Assembly: GCF_029227915.1 (NCBI RefSeq)
Contig: NC_079882.1
Coordinates: 10,542,001-10,606,000, forward strand
Direction of reading: 5' to 3'
Length of the DNA stretch: 64,000 nt
From: Hydractinia symbiolongicarpus
Taxonomy: Eukaryota > Cnidaria > Hydrozoa > Anthoathecata > Hydractiniidae
A model generated the notes under the pieces. The model was not told where the DNA came from. It saw nothing but the letters and a program-made list of their open reading frames with translations, and made no database searches. Below, one piece after another: positions 1 to 12,360 of the stretch. The position numbers and the translations under genes were made by a program. Within the stretch, counting starts at the first letter, position 1. Each line of letters starts with the position of its first letter.

Positions 1-1045
1 TGATCAAAACACGACCTTGCCCTATTCTACAAAAAAGTGCCAAAAGGTTTTCAGGGGTTGTTACTGATTCATGTGGATGGTTTTATATATGCAGGCTCAA
101 AAGAATTCGAAGATCGTGTTATTTTTAGAGTCAAAAGTGTATTTAAAGTTGGTAAGGAGGATGAAGGGTGATTTAAGTATGTTGGACTTATTGTTCAACA
201 AAAAGGAAACATCAAAACTCTTGATCAACAAAAACTTGCTGAATCAATAACTAAAATCCAAATTGATAATAAAAGAGCTATAAAGAAATTTGATGATGTC
301 AATGTAGATGAACATCAATTGTTCAGAGCTGCTGTTGGACAAATCAACTGGATGGCAAATCAATGACGACCTGATATTGCTTTTGATGTTCTCGAAATGA
401 GCATGCAGGCAAACAAACCAAAACCACTATTCGTTGCTGATGTTGCAGTTTCTTGATCAATCTGTTAGCATTTATTTAGTAAATGCTAACATTGATCAAG
501 AAACTGCAACATCAGCAACGAATACTGGTTTTTCTTTCGTTTAAGTCTATCACAAAAACCGTGGTCTACACTGATGCTTCATTTGCAAACTTGCCTGATG
601 GAATGTCAAGTGCTGGTGGACATATGATTTTTCTTCTTGGTGAGGAAAGAAAAGTTTGTTAAATCATGTGGAGCTCAAAGAAGATTAACATGTTGTTAAG
701 AGCACAACTGCAGCAGAAGGTCTTGCTTTTGCTGAGGGTCTTGAAAATGCAATCTTCTTACAAGAAATGTTACAGGAACTACTTGGCGAAAAAATACCTA
801 TCATTAGTTTTACTGACAGGAAGAACCTTGTTGCCACTGTCAACTCTACAAAACATGTAACTGAGAAACAATTACGGCTTGATGTGGCCAGCATCAGAGA
901 GATGGTCGAAAATGACACAGTAGAGTCAGTTCAATGGATCAACACCAACAATCAATTGGCTGATGTTCTGATGTAAAAGGGAGTTCATGGTGCAAAAGCT
1001 ATGAGTATTATAACAAAATGGATTTTTAGAGTTGTAGAACATTGT
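1..1045 (+). mobile_element. Ty1/copia retrotransposon fragment (RT C-terminus and RNase H), decayed
   Basis: The plus strand reads, with several frame breaks and stops, as the end of a copia-type polyprotein. Around 65-185 it gives LIHVDGFIYAGS (the RT metal-binding box is HVDD in intact elements, so the second Asp is now Gly). FKYVGL (about 170) and QINWMANQ then RPDIAFDVL (about 340-395) follow. From about 555 comes the RNase H part: VYTDASF, SAGG, then STTAAEGLA shifted in frame, and finally NNQLADVLM near 950-975, the usual end of copia RNase H. The element enters from outside the left edge. Its own 3' LTR was not identified. It is non-functional: stops occur at about 170, 364, 660 and 976. 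Confidence 0.85.
424..528. repeat. Near-perfect inverted repeat inside the copia fragment
   Basis: Bases 424-474 are the reverse complement of 480-528 with one mismatch and a two-base bulge, around a five-base centre. The right arm is ordinary copia coding sequence: it reads into the VYTDASF block in the correct frame. The left arm replaces the coding sequence expected there. The simplest reading is that the left arm is an inverted duplicate of the right arm, made by a template switch or repair event after insertion. It could fold into a stem of about 49 bp. Confidence 0.85.
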
Positions 1046-1579
1046 TCATTAAACTGAGAACTATCATATGAACCAGCTTCTTAACAGAGACATTAAAACA
1101 TTTACTTAGAATTGATAAACTGTTTTTTTTGTGTTACTTTTATTTACGTCTTCCATCCTCAAAGAAAGGGATTAGTCTGTTTACATGCTTCATATTCTTA
1201 TGTTTGTATTTAGATTAGGTATATGTACTAACACATTGTATTGGCTGGTTGGGTTTGTTTCTTAATATATTTCATCGATAAAACATTATGCAGCAAGAAT
1301 TTTTCTTGTGTTGTTTTGAAAGTTATACAGAATGTACTAATGTTGTTTTGAAAGTTTTGTGCTGTTTAGAAATTGATAGTAAGTTATTCTCCTCCCACTT
1401 AAAATAATAAGAAAACTGAAAAATTATTTTTACAAAAAGTGTTCTTTTAATGTTTTTGCGCAGTCTAAAAAAAATCTAAATGTAAGTACAAAATCTTTAT
1501 ACAGACTACAGTTTAGTTGATAATATTCAAAGTCTTTCGGAGCATTAAAATTATATATTTAAATTCATAACGAAGAGGG
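1046..1579. other. AT-rich stretch, no gene seen
   Basis: No coding similarity was recognised. A 16-base direct repeat (tgttgttttgaaagtt) occurs twice near 1,311 and 1,341. This stretch may hold the damaged copia 3' end. Confidence 0.4.
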
Positions 1580-1960
1580 TGTTACGATAAGCACATTCCA
1601 CCCTGTTTATATTATTTTTCCTGGATGGTATTGATAAGGTACTAGGTGAATTGAATTTGTGAAAGATTATTTAAAACTTTTCTTGACATTGAAAAAGATG
1701 ATCACCTCAGTGACTTCAAGTGAACAAGTGAACTGAAAAATCTGCTTGCAAATAAATAAATATAAATTCCATATAGAGTTTACTTTACAATTAAATTTTA
1801 TAACATTGGCACAAATTGACATTTAATTAACACAAAGACACAAACAGGTGATTAAATTTTTACACTAAATACACTTGAGTAACTACACTTGACAACACAA
1901 TAGTTATATAAATTACAGAACAAACATAAAGACAAATTTTAACATAGAGCTGACTCAACA
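1580..1960 (-). repeat. Candidate 3' LTR of the BEL/Pao element
   Basis: Read on the minus strand, a purine run GGGGAG is followed directly by TGTTGAGTCAGC, the usual polypurine tract and TG start of an LTR. It is placed just after the end of the integrase coding region. A TATATAA box lies about 50 bases in, and the candidate ends with TAACA. That gives 381 bp with TG...CA ends. A matching copy was not found at the other end of the element near 14,040, so the length is not confirmed. Confidence 0.4.
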
Positions 1961-2509
1961 CTCCCCAACGATGATAAAATTTTTACTTTATTTTGAACAA
2001 TAACTTGAGTCATTGAGAAACTTGGAATCGAAGTACTGTGCAGCTTTGTATAGTTCCTCGTACAAATTAAATTCGTCAATTCGATGATTAACAAGCGATA
2101 ACTGAGCGATGGGTTTCGCGGTCAAGTTTTCATTGTTATTTCAATATTTAACAAGAACTCGTCTAATTTTATCATCTCTACCATAATCGACTGATTTGAT
2201 CATACCAAATTGATAATTCGAACTAAAAATTAGTAAAACTACGTTGCCTTCTAGAACATCGACATCCGATCTGAACCATTTTGGATGATCCATTAATTTG
2301 GGAACATGTGAAATTAACTAATTCTCATATCATGTATTGAATATCTTTTATTCGTTCTCAGAATTTTATGGTAATCGTTAACTACTTTCATACTTCAAAT
2401 TGGACTTCGTTCATTATTTCGACCTAATCTTAAACGATTAGGGGTTATCAAATCCATGGCTTCAAAATTAGATTTGTTGTTTCCAAGAACCAAAGGTAGG
2501 TTCTAAATA
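1961..2509 (-). pseudogene. BEL/Pao integrase C-terminal part (separated by the gypsy insertion)
   Basis: On the minus strand from 2,509 downwards the translation gives LPLVLGN, then LITPNRLRLGRNN (about 2,425-2,460), and further on a segment with DVLEGNVVLL, YQFGMIKSVDYGRDDKI and VLVKY (about 2,130-2,275). In BEL/Pao elements the LTPNRLLLGRNN block closes the integrase core, and the VVL...G.V..V..GRDG.IR.V block is the C-terminal beta-barrel. Stops and frame changes separate the blocks. The rest of this integrase lies on the far side of the Mag-type element, from 8,013 upwards. An element of CTGTT repeats at both junctions supports one original coding run. Confidence 0.8.
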
Positions 2510-2514
2510 CTGTT

Positions 2515-2596
2515 TGTCGTATACGTGATCCGCCACCTTTATAATTATATTAGTCAGCGGCGGCACTTTGGTCGGTATTTTTTAACGAATATAACA
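2515..2596 (+). repeat. 5' LTR of the Mag-like gypsy element
   Basis: This is an 82-bp repeat with TG...CA ends, matching 7,931-8,012 with about eight substitutions and no length change. CTGTT precedes it directly. Confidence 0.9.
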
Positions 2597-2614
2597 TGGC
2601 GCTGAGAGTAGCAT
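2597..2614 (+). promoter_or_regulatory. Putative primer binding site of the gypsy element
   Basis: TGGCGCTGAGAGTAGCAT starts at the base after the 5' LTR. TGG pairs with the CCA end of a tRNA, and this is where retrotransposons prime minus-strand DNA. The tRNA could not be identified by eye. Confidence 0.55.
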
Positions 2615-2780
2615 GAGGCTAAGAAGAACCGCTAGAATATTGTAAATTTAAATCGAAGAACATCTTTCAAGATATTATACAAGACGTTATTATCCTGATC
2701 TTCCAAGAAACAGTGATATTCCATGACAGAACGATAACTTTCATATTATTGATTTGTTAATTATTGTGACCTGAATATAG

Positions 2781-3302
2781 ATGATGTTAGGGGCAACCAA
2801 CATTTTACCACCCCCCAAACTAGACCTAGCACTAGATAGATATGCAGCGTTTAGGGCATGGAAAGTTCGATGGACGGGCTACAGTGTTATTACATCCCTA
2901 AATACAAAAGATAAGGAGTATCAATGCACTATGCTACGATTTTGTTTTACTGAGGACACTCAGAAAATATATGAGTCCTTAAATTTAACCACCGATGGGG
3001 TGGGAGAAATAATTAGCGCTATGGAAAAATTTGTGAAAGGAATTATAAACGAAAAATTGGAAAGACATCTCCTACATATAAGAAAACAGGAACAAAGTGA
3101 ACCTTTTGATGAGTTTTTAACGGACATTAAAGTACTAAGCAAGAACTGTATCTTTTGCGCTACCTGTCACAATGGCCTTTTGCGGGATCAGATTGTTGAG
3201 AGGGTATCTGATGACTCACTAAGAAGAAAACTACTAGCTGAGCCAAATTTGACGCTGAAGAAGGCTGAAGACATATGTCGCTCCAAGGAAAAAGCACAAC
3301 AA
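2781..3302 (+). pseudogene. gag of the Mag-like gypsy element, N-terminal part
   Basis: The open frame starts at ATG 2,781 and runs about 174 residues as a helical, charged gag-type protein. Recognisable parts are YAAFRAWKVRWTGYSVIT, a middle KQEQSEPFDEFLTDIK and a C-terminal KKAEDICRSKEKAQQE. YxxFxxWxxxWxxY and E.FDEFLT.LR are usual in Mag/SURL-type gag. From about 3,303 the frame runs into an RTE-like insertion, so the visible open frame to 3,359 is a chimera and not a natural protein end. The remaining gag (zinc region) resumes after 4,340. Confidence 0.8.
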
Positions 3303-5274
<1,972 letters not shown>

Positions 5275-6226
5275 TGGCAGTGCTAAAGCCTAACAATAAG
5301 GACACCCGTCTAGGTATAGACTTGACCAAACTCAACAGCTGTATTGATGAGAACTGTATCAACTGGAGTCAGTAGATGAAACACTGGCATGCATTGGAAG
5401 AGACTGTAAGATAATGAGCAAACTGGATGCCAACTCTGGATATTGGCAACTCAGGTTAGATGAAGAATCAAAACTATTAACTACGTTCATCACACCCATA
5501 GGACGATTCTGTTGCACCAGAGGCTCATTTGGACTTGTGTAGGAAATATTTAACTAGCGTATGGACCAGTTAGTGGACAGGTTACCTGGTGTGGTAAAAA
5601 GCACAGATGATTTCCTTGTTCATGGTAAAGATGAGGAAAACCATGATGAAAGAATGCACCAACTATTAATCACGTTCTGCCAAAAGGAATTGATACTTAA
5701 CCCAGCAAAGTGCAAGTTCAAAACAAATATCTCCAAGTGGAGTAGAACCATCAACATCCAAAAACTGATGCAATCGTCAACTATCCAACTCCAAATAGCT
5801 AAACAGAATTACGCAGATTTATGGGTATGGCCCAACAAATGTCAAAATACACGGACAGATTAGCACTGATAGCTGAACCACTCAGGAACTTGTTGTTGAC
5901 TAAAAATTCATGGCTATGGACATTGGTCCATGACCAAGCATTCCAGGAGATCAAGAAACTTTTAACATCACCCAAAATCCTAAAGTTATATGATGTGACA
6001 AAAGTCACAAAACTTGAGTGGATGGTAGCAAATTGAATGGCATTAGTGTTGTATTATACCAACAACATGGGAAAAAGTGGCATCCAGTTTCCTGTGCGTC
6101 CAGATTTTTGACAGATAAAAAAAAGAAATACCATCCGATAGAGATAGAAATGCTAGCAGTTTCTTGGGGATGTAGGAAAATGCACATGTACATACACGGA
6201 TTGATTTGAAATTCATAATGACACCT
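5275..6226 (+). pseudogene. Gypsy reverse transcriptase and RNase H, frameshifted
   Basis: RT motifs appear in three frames: WCHPIVAVLKP and LGIDLTKLNSCI (5,252-5,345), then SKLDANSGYWQL and TTFITPIGRFC (5,410-5,515), then KSTDDFLVHGKDEENHDERM (5,597-5,655). In the last one the YxDD box keeps both Asp but has lost Tyr. RNase H follows: EPLRNLLLTKNSWLW (5,875), KLYDVTKVT, DGSKLNGISVVLYQQ (6,018) and KYHPIEIEMLAVSW (6,125). The sequence stops at the inverted-repeat element at 6,227. The rest of RNase H and the start of integrase are not found on either side, so several hundred bases are missing. Confidence 0.85.
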
Positions 6227-6825
6227 ACAGTACAGTCTGAATGTAATCTAACGCGGACGCGAAACTCACATGAATAGTTACACAGAACAATAACATTGCG
6301 ATAGCTTTTGTTTTTTTAAAAAAATAATTGCCTCGCTGGTAAACAATGACCCCACGCGATCGATTGTTTAATCACAATAGATTGCAAGATCAATTTTAGC
6401 AATCTATTTTGCGCGAACTCTTTTGAAATTTTTAACGAGTCGCACAAGTCATTTAATAGTTGTGAACAATGCTTCTCATATGTTTTTTAAATTAAACGCA
6501 CTGGAATCTTTTTATGTAATTAAATCAACAATACATTCTCGCGCAATGTATTATAAAACTTTGCTGAAGATCTTTATTATTTAATTACTTCACGCCAATA
6601 CTTAAGGGAATAGCTTATCAATACATTTACACAATGTATCTCGCTATTACAAGAATTATAATTGCTCCGATATTTCTTCGCGAGCACATTGTTTTTTAAC
6701 ACGCAAATATAAACTCGCAAAACCCTTAAGGGATTTTATTATACCAAAAGACAAACTACTGCCGTCCTCCAAGCAAAGGTGTGATATTAGCATGTACGCA
6801 GTAGATTACGTTCAGACTGTACTGT
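6227..6825. mobile_element. Non-autonomous inverted-repeat element (MITE-like) in the gypsy body
   Basis: Bases 6,227-6,250 begin ACAGTACAGTCTGAA and are the inverted complement of 6,802-6,825 with one mismatch over 24 bases. The 599 bases between have no open frame and no likeness to gypsy sequence. Target duplication can be read two ways: ACCT lies just outside both ends (6,223-6,226 and 6,826-6,829), or TA if the true repeat starts at CAGTCTGAA (6,233 and 6,819), as in Tc1/mariner. The family is unassigned. Confidence 0.7.
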
Positions 6826-7769
6826 ACCTAGTTATCACAGATTATTATTCATTATGGCCAGAACTATATAAACTAAAACAGAGTAAATCAGCCAATGTAA
6901 TAGAAGCAGTTAAGGATTCCTTTGCCAGGAACGGTATTCCAGATGAGGTATTCTCCGAAAATGGACCGGAGTATGCACCCAAACTCTTCAGAGATTTGCT
7001 AAAAAATGGGGATTTCAACATACAACATCAAGCCCCAGATACCCACAATCTAATGGGCTGCCTGAAGCAGCAGTCAAAATAATCAAAAGCATGATTAAGA
7101 AATGCATTGAAAGCAAATAAGACATCAAGGCAGGATTAATGGCAATACGCAGCACACCATTTCAATGTGGATCAACCCCCGCTTAACTCATGCTAGGTCG
7201 TCTATTACAAGACCACTTACCCTGCATGGAAAAATGCCGATCAGCAAAACATACAAGAAATTTAGCAGAAGACAAAGACAACAACAGATTAACAATAATG
7301 TGCATAACAAGACAGACACACACATAGACAGTTATCACATTGGACAAAAAATGAGAATTCAGGACCACCACACACATGAATGGTCTCAAACAGGTATCAT
7401 TTGTGACAAGGTAGCATCACTGTCATATAATATCAAACTATAAGACCAAACAATAATAAGAAGTAATGCAAGACACATTCGAAAAATATACTCGTTAACG
7501 TCAAGTCAACATGCAACTGGTCTAAACATATAGAAGAAAACGAAGCAACAAATGAAGATGAATTAGTAGAAGACAACATTAAAAGTAAAGCTTCTACCCA
7601 AACAACAACATATGAAAAAATGGACACCTCAAGCGACGAGGAAGCTGACTCAGATGCGACACACCCATATGACGAGGAGGAAGAAGAAGAACGAATATGG
7701 GAGATATGTAAAACACGTTCTTGTCGACTAATTAAAGTAAGAAAACCCACCGATTATAATGAATTATGA
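6826..7769 (+). pseudogene. Gypsy integrase, partial, with acidic C-terminal tail
   Basis: The frame gives YLVITDYYSLWPELYKL (first catalytic Asp in TDYYS), then IPDEVFSENGPEY (second position, where DNGPEF is usual, so Asp is replaced by Glu) and later SMIKKCIESK. A stop at 7,081 and further frame changes follow. The last part, about 7,440-7,769, reads as an acidic tail (DTSSDEEADSDATHPYDEEEEEE) and closes with RSCRLIKVRKPTDYNEL. Such a basic-acidic end is common in Mag-type pol. The N-terminal zinc domain of the integrase is missing. Confidence 0.75.
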
Positions 7770-7930
7770 GGAGAGTGCAGCAACAGGTTGAGAACAGGCT
7801 TTGTTATTTACGGAGAAATAATATGTTTATTGAAGAGATTTGACGATTTGCCAGTTAACTACATAGTATTATGTTGAGAACACATTTAAATACATTTATA
7901 TATTATGTTACATACGGTTAGGAAGGAACA

Positions 7931-8012
7931 TGTTGTATACGTGATCCGCCATCTTTATATTTATATTAGACGGCGACGGCCCTTTGGTCGGTATCTTTTA
8001 ACGAATATAACA
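7931..8012 (+). repeat. 3' LTR of the Mag-like gypsy element
   Basis: This 82-bp copy of 2,515-2,596 is preceded by a purine run (ggaaggaa, 7,921-7,928) that can serve as the polypurine tract and followed directly by CTGTT, the second copy of the target duplication. Confidence 0.9.
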
Positions 8013-9115
8013 CTGTTTGCGATGGACGATGCTATTGTTTCCCATTTAATAATCGAAAGTTTTGAATTATGTAAATTCTTCTCAGCGAAACTTTTATTTG
8101 GCGAATCTTACTCTCGACTTTACCATGCATTGTATGAGCAGCAACAGGGCATACTTTAAATTCAACCGCTTCGTTTTGATGAAGCTGATATTTAATGTTA
8201 ACAAAGTCCAATCGCATTGATTCGTAACCTTTCACTAACTGACTGCCTTCATCTGGAAGGAGTACTTTTGAATAACCGACTTCAAATGCAAATCTTGTGA
8301 AGGCTTGTAAAAATGTAGAAGTGCTGTAATCTTCATCACCTTGATATTAACTGTTGACGTTGTTGTGCAGCAAAAAACTATCAACCATATTTTGACAGTG
8401 GTTAAAATGGACCTGAAAGGTCAAGCTGTGTAATATAAAACACAGGTTCAATAGTTAGATTGTGTTTTGAAACAAGTCCCATTACCACTTCCAATGTCCT
8501 CCAAGTACCTGCATCTTGCGCAAGCAGCTTTCATCTTTTTTACCAATGATCTTCCTTCAATGATGTAAATCTGCTTTAATACATATCTTCATGTTGTCTC
8601 AACCTCTGAATGACGTACAGTTTTGTCATGCGAGTGAATATTGTTTACAACACTGTATGCTATCGGTGAATGTCAGTCGACCACTGAGACACAAAATGTT
8701 GTTGATGACAGTTCCTTCATAGCTTTTGTTGCTTGTCCAACAATTGTAACTTCATCTGTTGGAAGAATCCTTTCAGAGTAAAGGAGAATTCCATTCTTTC
8801 CGTATTGATTTGACTTCAGGAATTGTTTGATTTCCATTGTTGCCTTCTTGCGGAAATAGTTTTCTGCGTCTTTTATCTCCACATCTGACAGCACAACGAT
8901 ATTTTTGATTTTTGATGATTGATTTGAGGAAATCCTGTTTAAATTTTTTATATGACAATTTCGTATAAATCTGAAAACAATGGCGAGGATTCTTACCACT
9001 ACTTTCCAGCGATGTCTGTTGGTATCGATAAGGTATTTCAAAAATTGATATCTGTCAGATATTTCTTTTGTTTAGGTAGAATCAAGAGCTAGGTATGTGG
9101 TTTGTGGTTCTTGTT
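8013..9115 (-). pseudogene. BEL/Pao integrase, N-terminal and core part
   Basis: On the minus strand, short frames separated by stops give integrase pieces. About 8,270-8,050 reads FAFEVGYSKVLLPDEGSQL, then VEFKVCPVAAHTMHGKVE and SKIRQIK. In BEL/Pao the segment LLPDEGSQLVKGC....VEF..CPVGGHNMHGKVER is the middle of the catalytic core. Upstream, 9,041-8,673 carries the weaker lead with KYLIDTNRHRWKVVVRI and a run to EVTIVGQATKAMKEL. The element's reading continues across the gypsy insertion at 2,509. Confidence 0.8.
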
Positions 9116-10916
9116 CGTCTTTTGGTGGAGTTTCCTGTTTAAAGATTTTGGTTATTTAGAACAATTTTCTTAGCATCCATCATTGGAAAACTGGACTCTT
9201 AACCTTTCATCCACTCGAAACCTCTACACCAAACAGATTCAGTTAGAACATTACTAATGGAAATACATCGTCGGGTACCAATATCTGCAATCATATCTTC
9301 TGATCTGACTATCTCCATTGATCAATAGATGTGAATAGATTCTATAACTCGATTTCTTACGTATTGCTTTAGAGCTCAATTTTCATTTGCTAACCAGTAC
9401 AGGACAATTTGGCAATCTGTGAATTTGATAGCTTTTTTGTGGATCTTATGAAGAGATCTTCTTACCACTTCACCACGATGTGTGTTGACAATAGCTGCAT
9501 TGTGGCAGTTATTAGAGTTAACATTCCTGAGATGTCAAAGATTTCTGCCACCTTCAATGTGCAATTCCGTCTGGTGAGTTGCTCTGGTATTTGCATGATC
9601 TGCTTCACTTTGCGACCACGATGTTTCTTTGCAAAGTTAAGATCTTTGATATCGAGGGAAATTTCATCTACGATACCAAAGAAGACCAGCCACACACAGC
9701 GTGAGTCCATCAATTGATAAATTTTCTTGTGGCTTCTTCCCAGATATTGTGACACCTTTAAGTGTTAATCAACCACGATTTAGAACTAGTTCCAGTTCAT
9801 CTACTCCTTGTAACGTTTAATCCATTGTTGGACAGCCTGACATACAGTCATCTATGTATATGTCTTTGCAGACTGTTTCATATACCTCCGGGTATGGTTC
9901 TTGAAATAATTTGGCAGTTTCTCAAAGACCACGTTCTGCCTGATTTCCAGATGATTTTAGTATACAAGTATCGTTGATAGCACCAGTCCTCTTCACGAAG
10001 TTTGACAGCATTATACATTTTTTGTATATCTGTATGGAATCCATCTTTGTGTATTCTCCATAGAATGAAGATTTCGACAAGATTGTTCATGTTATTTCGA
10101 CCTTTGGCAAGGACACTGTTAAGGCTGAATCCAGTTGATGTTGGTTGTGATGCATCGTATACAATGCGACATGGTGTTGTTGTTGAATTATCTATCCATG
10201 CCACCCTCCAAGGAATGTAGTTTTTCATTTGATTTTTAGCAATTGATGTTTGTATATTGGCTGGTAGATTTTTAACATATTTAACAAAACAAAGTGAATG
10301 AAGTTTAGCCTCTGAATTTATAATTGATTCTTTATCTGTATGATTTTTCTCCAATCGTTTCAGTTGTTGGAAGTATACGTTCAGAGCTTTGTGCCGATTC
10401 GGACTTAAATTGATACTTGGGTCTCGCATGAATGGAAGTATAGTGATCGTAATGCAGTTCTTGATATCAACATGCACAGATTTATCAATAACCTCTTGTT
10501 CTATTTCCTCCTTGATTGACAACGATTCATTTTGGTCATGGTTTTTGCAAGTTGAACACGTACAACATTTGATGAATTTGTAATTTATTTCGCTCCCTGC
10601 AGCTTCCACTTGATTAAAGGATTTGATATTTTTTGATACAAACGTGTGGTGGTTGTTATCAAAGTGAAAGTTTTTAACTTTTTTTACTTAAATGTCAAAT
10701 GAATCATTTTTATATCCTAACAGAGAAAAATATGGGTTTACTTGATACCCATTCTTAAAAAGACAATGTTGATTTGATAGAAAGGATTTGCAATAAGATA
10801 AATAGTGATACCTTTCAATTTGGGTGAATACTTCATGCGGCCCTCCAATCACACAATAACTACCATCAGTATTTTTAAAATGTGATTTGTAAATTGTTAA
10901 CCCAGATGGCATCTGG
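9116..10916 (-). pseudogene. BEL/Pao reverse transcriptase and RNase H region
   Basis: Minus-strand frames start at about 10,912 with MPSGLTIYKSHF and VIGGPHEVF, a BEL/Pao linker before RT. The RT proper lies in 10,609-9,878: VKNLPANIQ, YIPWRVAWIDNSTTTPCRIVYDAS, then FSLNSVLAKGRNNMNNL and GFHTDIQKMYNAVKL. DIxKM is the first catalytic block of Pao-type RT. The DDCMSG block (second catalytic site) is seen at about 9,845 as IYIDDCMSG. RNase H-like text runs from 9,755 to about 9,170 (RRNCTLKVAEIF, HRGEVVRRS, DCQIVLYWLANEN) with many stops. Confidence 0.85.
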
Positions 10917-10922
10917 TATACT

Positions 10923-11729
10923 CAGGCCATTCCTTGAGACGAGTGCGATCACACGTGCACTCGCCTGCACACTCGTAAAAAGATTTACGAGTGCTTTTTT
11001 CGCACTCGTGAATTTTTTCTTTTTCTAAAATATTATAGAGTGATGAAAAAAAGCTATTACGCTGACTACTTCACATTCATTTCTCCGTGATTGATTTGTT
11101 TAAAAAGTATAGAGAACATTAAAGTCGGCCCCTTCCTTCATGCTGACACTCTTATGCTCGGCTGGTGCATTACACTGAGACTGGAACAAAAGATGGAAGA
11201 CCATTTGGAACCATGCCACAAGTCAGTCCAACCTTCATCGTCACAGAGAATACTGCAAGAAAAGTGCACACCCATGCAAGTTAAATATAACCAGAACATG
11301 GGAGAGGTTAGGTGTCATGTACCTTCATACAGCTTTCAGACGAATGTTTTCGTTATGTAATACCAAAGAAAAAACATGTTGAATAAAGTTTAAAAAAAAA
11401 TTTTAAAAGGGGAAAGAGAAGTCAAAAATGTTTAGAAATATATTTAATGCCAAAAACATATAGCAAATCTGCCAACACATCATCGCGTCCAACGTTTTAA
11501 CCTTGCACTTGTGGTTAATACGTTTTACAAAATTCATTTCTATACAGCTTAAATAACATAACATTGCAGTAAACAAAAAATAGTTAAGTGTGAATCACAC
11601 TTGCAAATATTCACATCGCACTTGTAAATTTTGCTTACGAGTGCAATTTTCTGCACACCATAGCACTCGTAATTTTCTTAGCGGGTGCTTTTTGTAGCTC
11701 TGGCATAGTTTTATTCAAGAAATGGCCTG
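10923..11729. mobile_element. 807-bp non-autonomous DNA transposon with 6-bp target duplication
   Basis: Both ends begin CAGGCCATTYCTTGA inward (10,923 on plus; 11,729 on minus), a 15-base terminal inverted repeat with one difference. TATACT sits directly outside each end (10,917-10,922 and 11,730-11,735). Cutting out the element plus one TATACT restores an open BEL/Pao frame across the join, which proves the limits. Subterminal zones near both ends carry repeated GCACTCGT/ACGAGTGC words. No open frame of note lies inside. CAGG ends with subterminal repeats recall hAT, but hAT makes 8-base duplications, so the superfamily is open. Confidence 0.85.
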
Positions 11730-12360
11730 TATACTGCTTCAGGAAAGTATCGTAGGTATTTAACTCCCAGTATGAAATCTGTTCCTCCACCGACGATTGG
11801 TAACAAAGAAGGTAAGTTTCTTACATCATTTCCTGATCGACGGTATGATTCTTTAATATCAGACTCTACTCTTCCACTAAGTGGGTATTTTGGGAACGTT
11901 GCTGTTATTTATTCCATGCATAATCCTGACATCACAGCATCTCCTCCATTAGCAAGTGGCAGTTTGACACTATATACTCCATAAGGTGTTTTTGTTATGA
12001 TAACTCCGACTCCACCAAGGGTTATTGGTCCAGTACACTCCTAAACTGCATGTTGTCCAACCTTATGAACAGCATTGAGTCTGTTTATAAAATCACCACA
12101 TCCTGTATTGTAGAACATTGAGTATTGGTGATTATCAATCTCGATTGTTTGTAGCATATAGATTGCTTTATTGTCTTCTTTTTTGTTGATTAATGTTGAT
12201 TTGTAGCTAGAGCTTTTGGTTGCTTCAACATAGTGTGACAATTTGACATCCTTTGCATAAGTAGATGATTCAACTTGATATCCTGTCAAAATACATCTGG
12301 TTTTATAGATGTCGAGTACATCTTGATTTTCTTTGTTGTCATTGTGTTCTTCATACACAA
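11730..12360 (-). pseudogene. BEL/Pao aspartic protease region
   Basis: The minus strand from 12,358 reads through LSHYVEATKS, then MLQTIEIDNHQYSMFYNTGCGDF at about 12,160-12,090. In BEL/Pao proteases this is the catalytic box (D-S/T-G-C), and here the Asp is Asn. Further on, after a stop near 12,040, come TLGGVGVIITKTPYGVYSV and SGRVESDIK. The segment ends with VGGGTDFILGVKYLRYFPEAVY at about 11,730-11,800, a hallmark end of this domain. The last codons continue beyond the 807-bp insertion into MPSGLTIY. Confidence 0.85.

Noticed and set aside
7433-7750. Serine-rich minus-strand open frame
   Set aside because: It is the reverse of the acidic pol tail of the gypsy element.
11091-11360. Open frame inside the 807-bp element as a transposase
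   Set aside because: At 89 codons it has no recognisable motif; the element appears non-autonomous.
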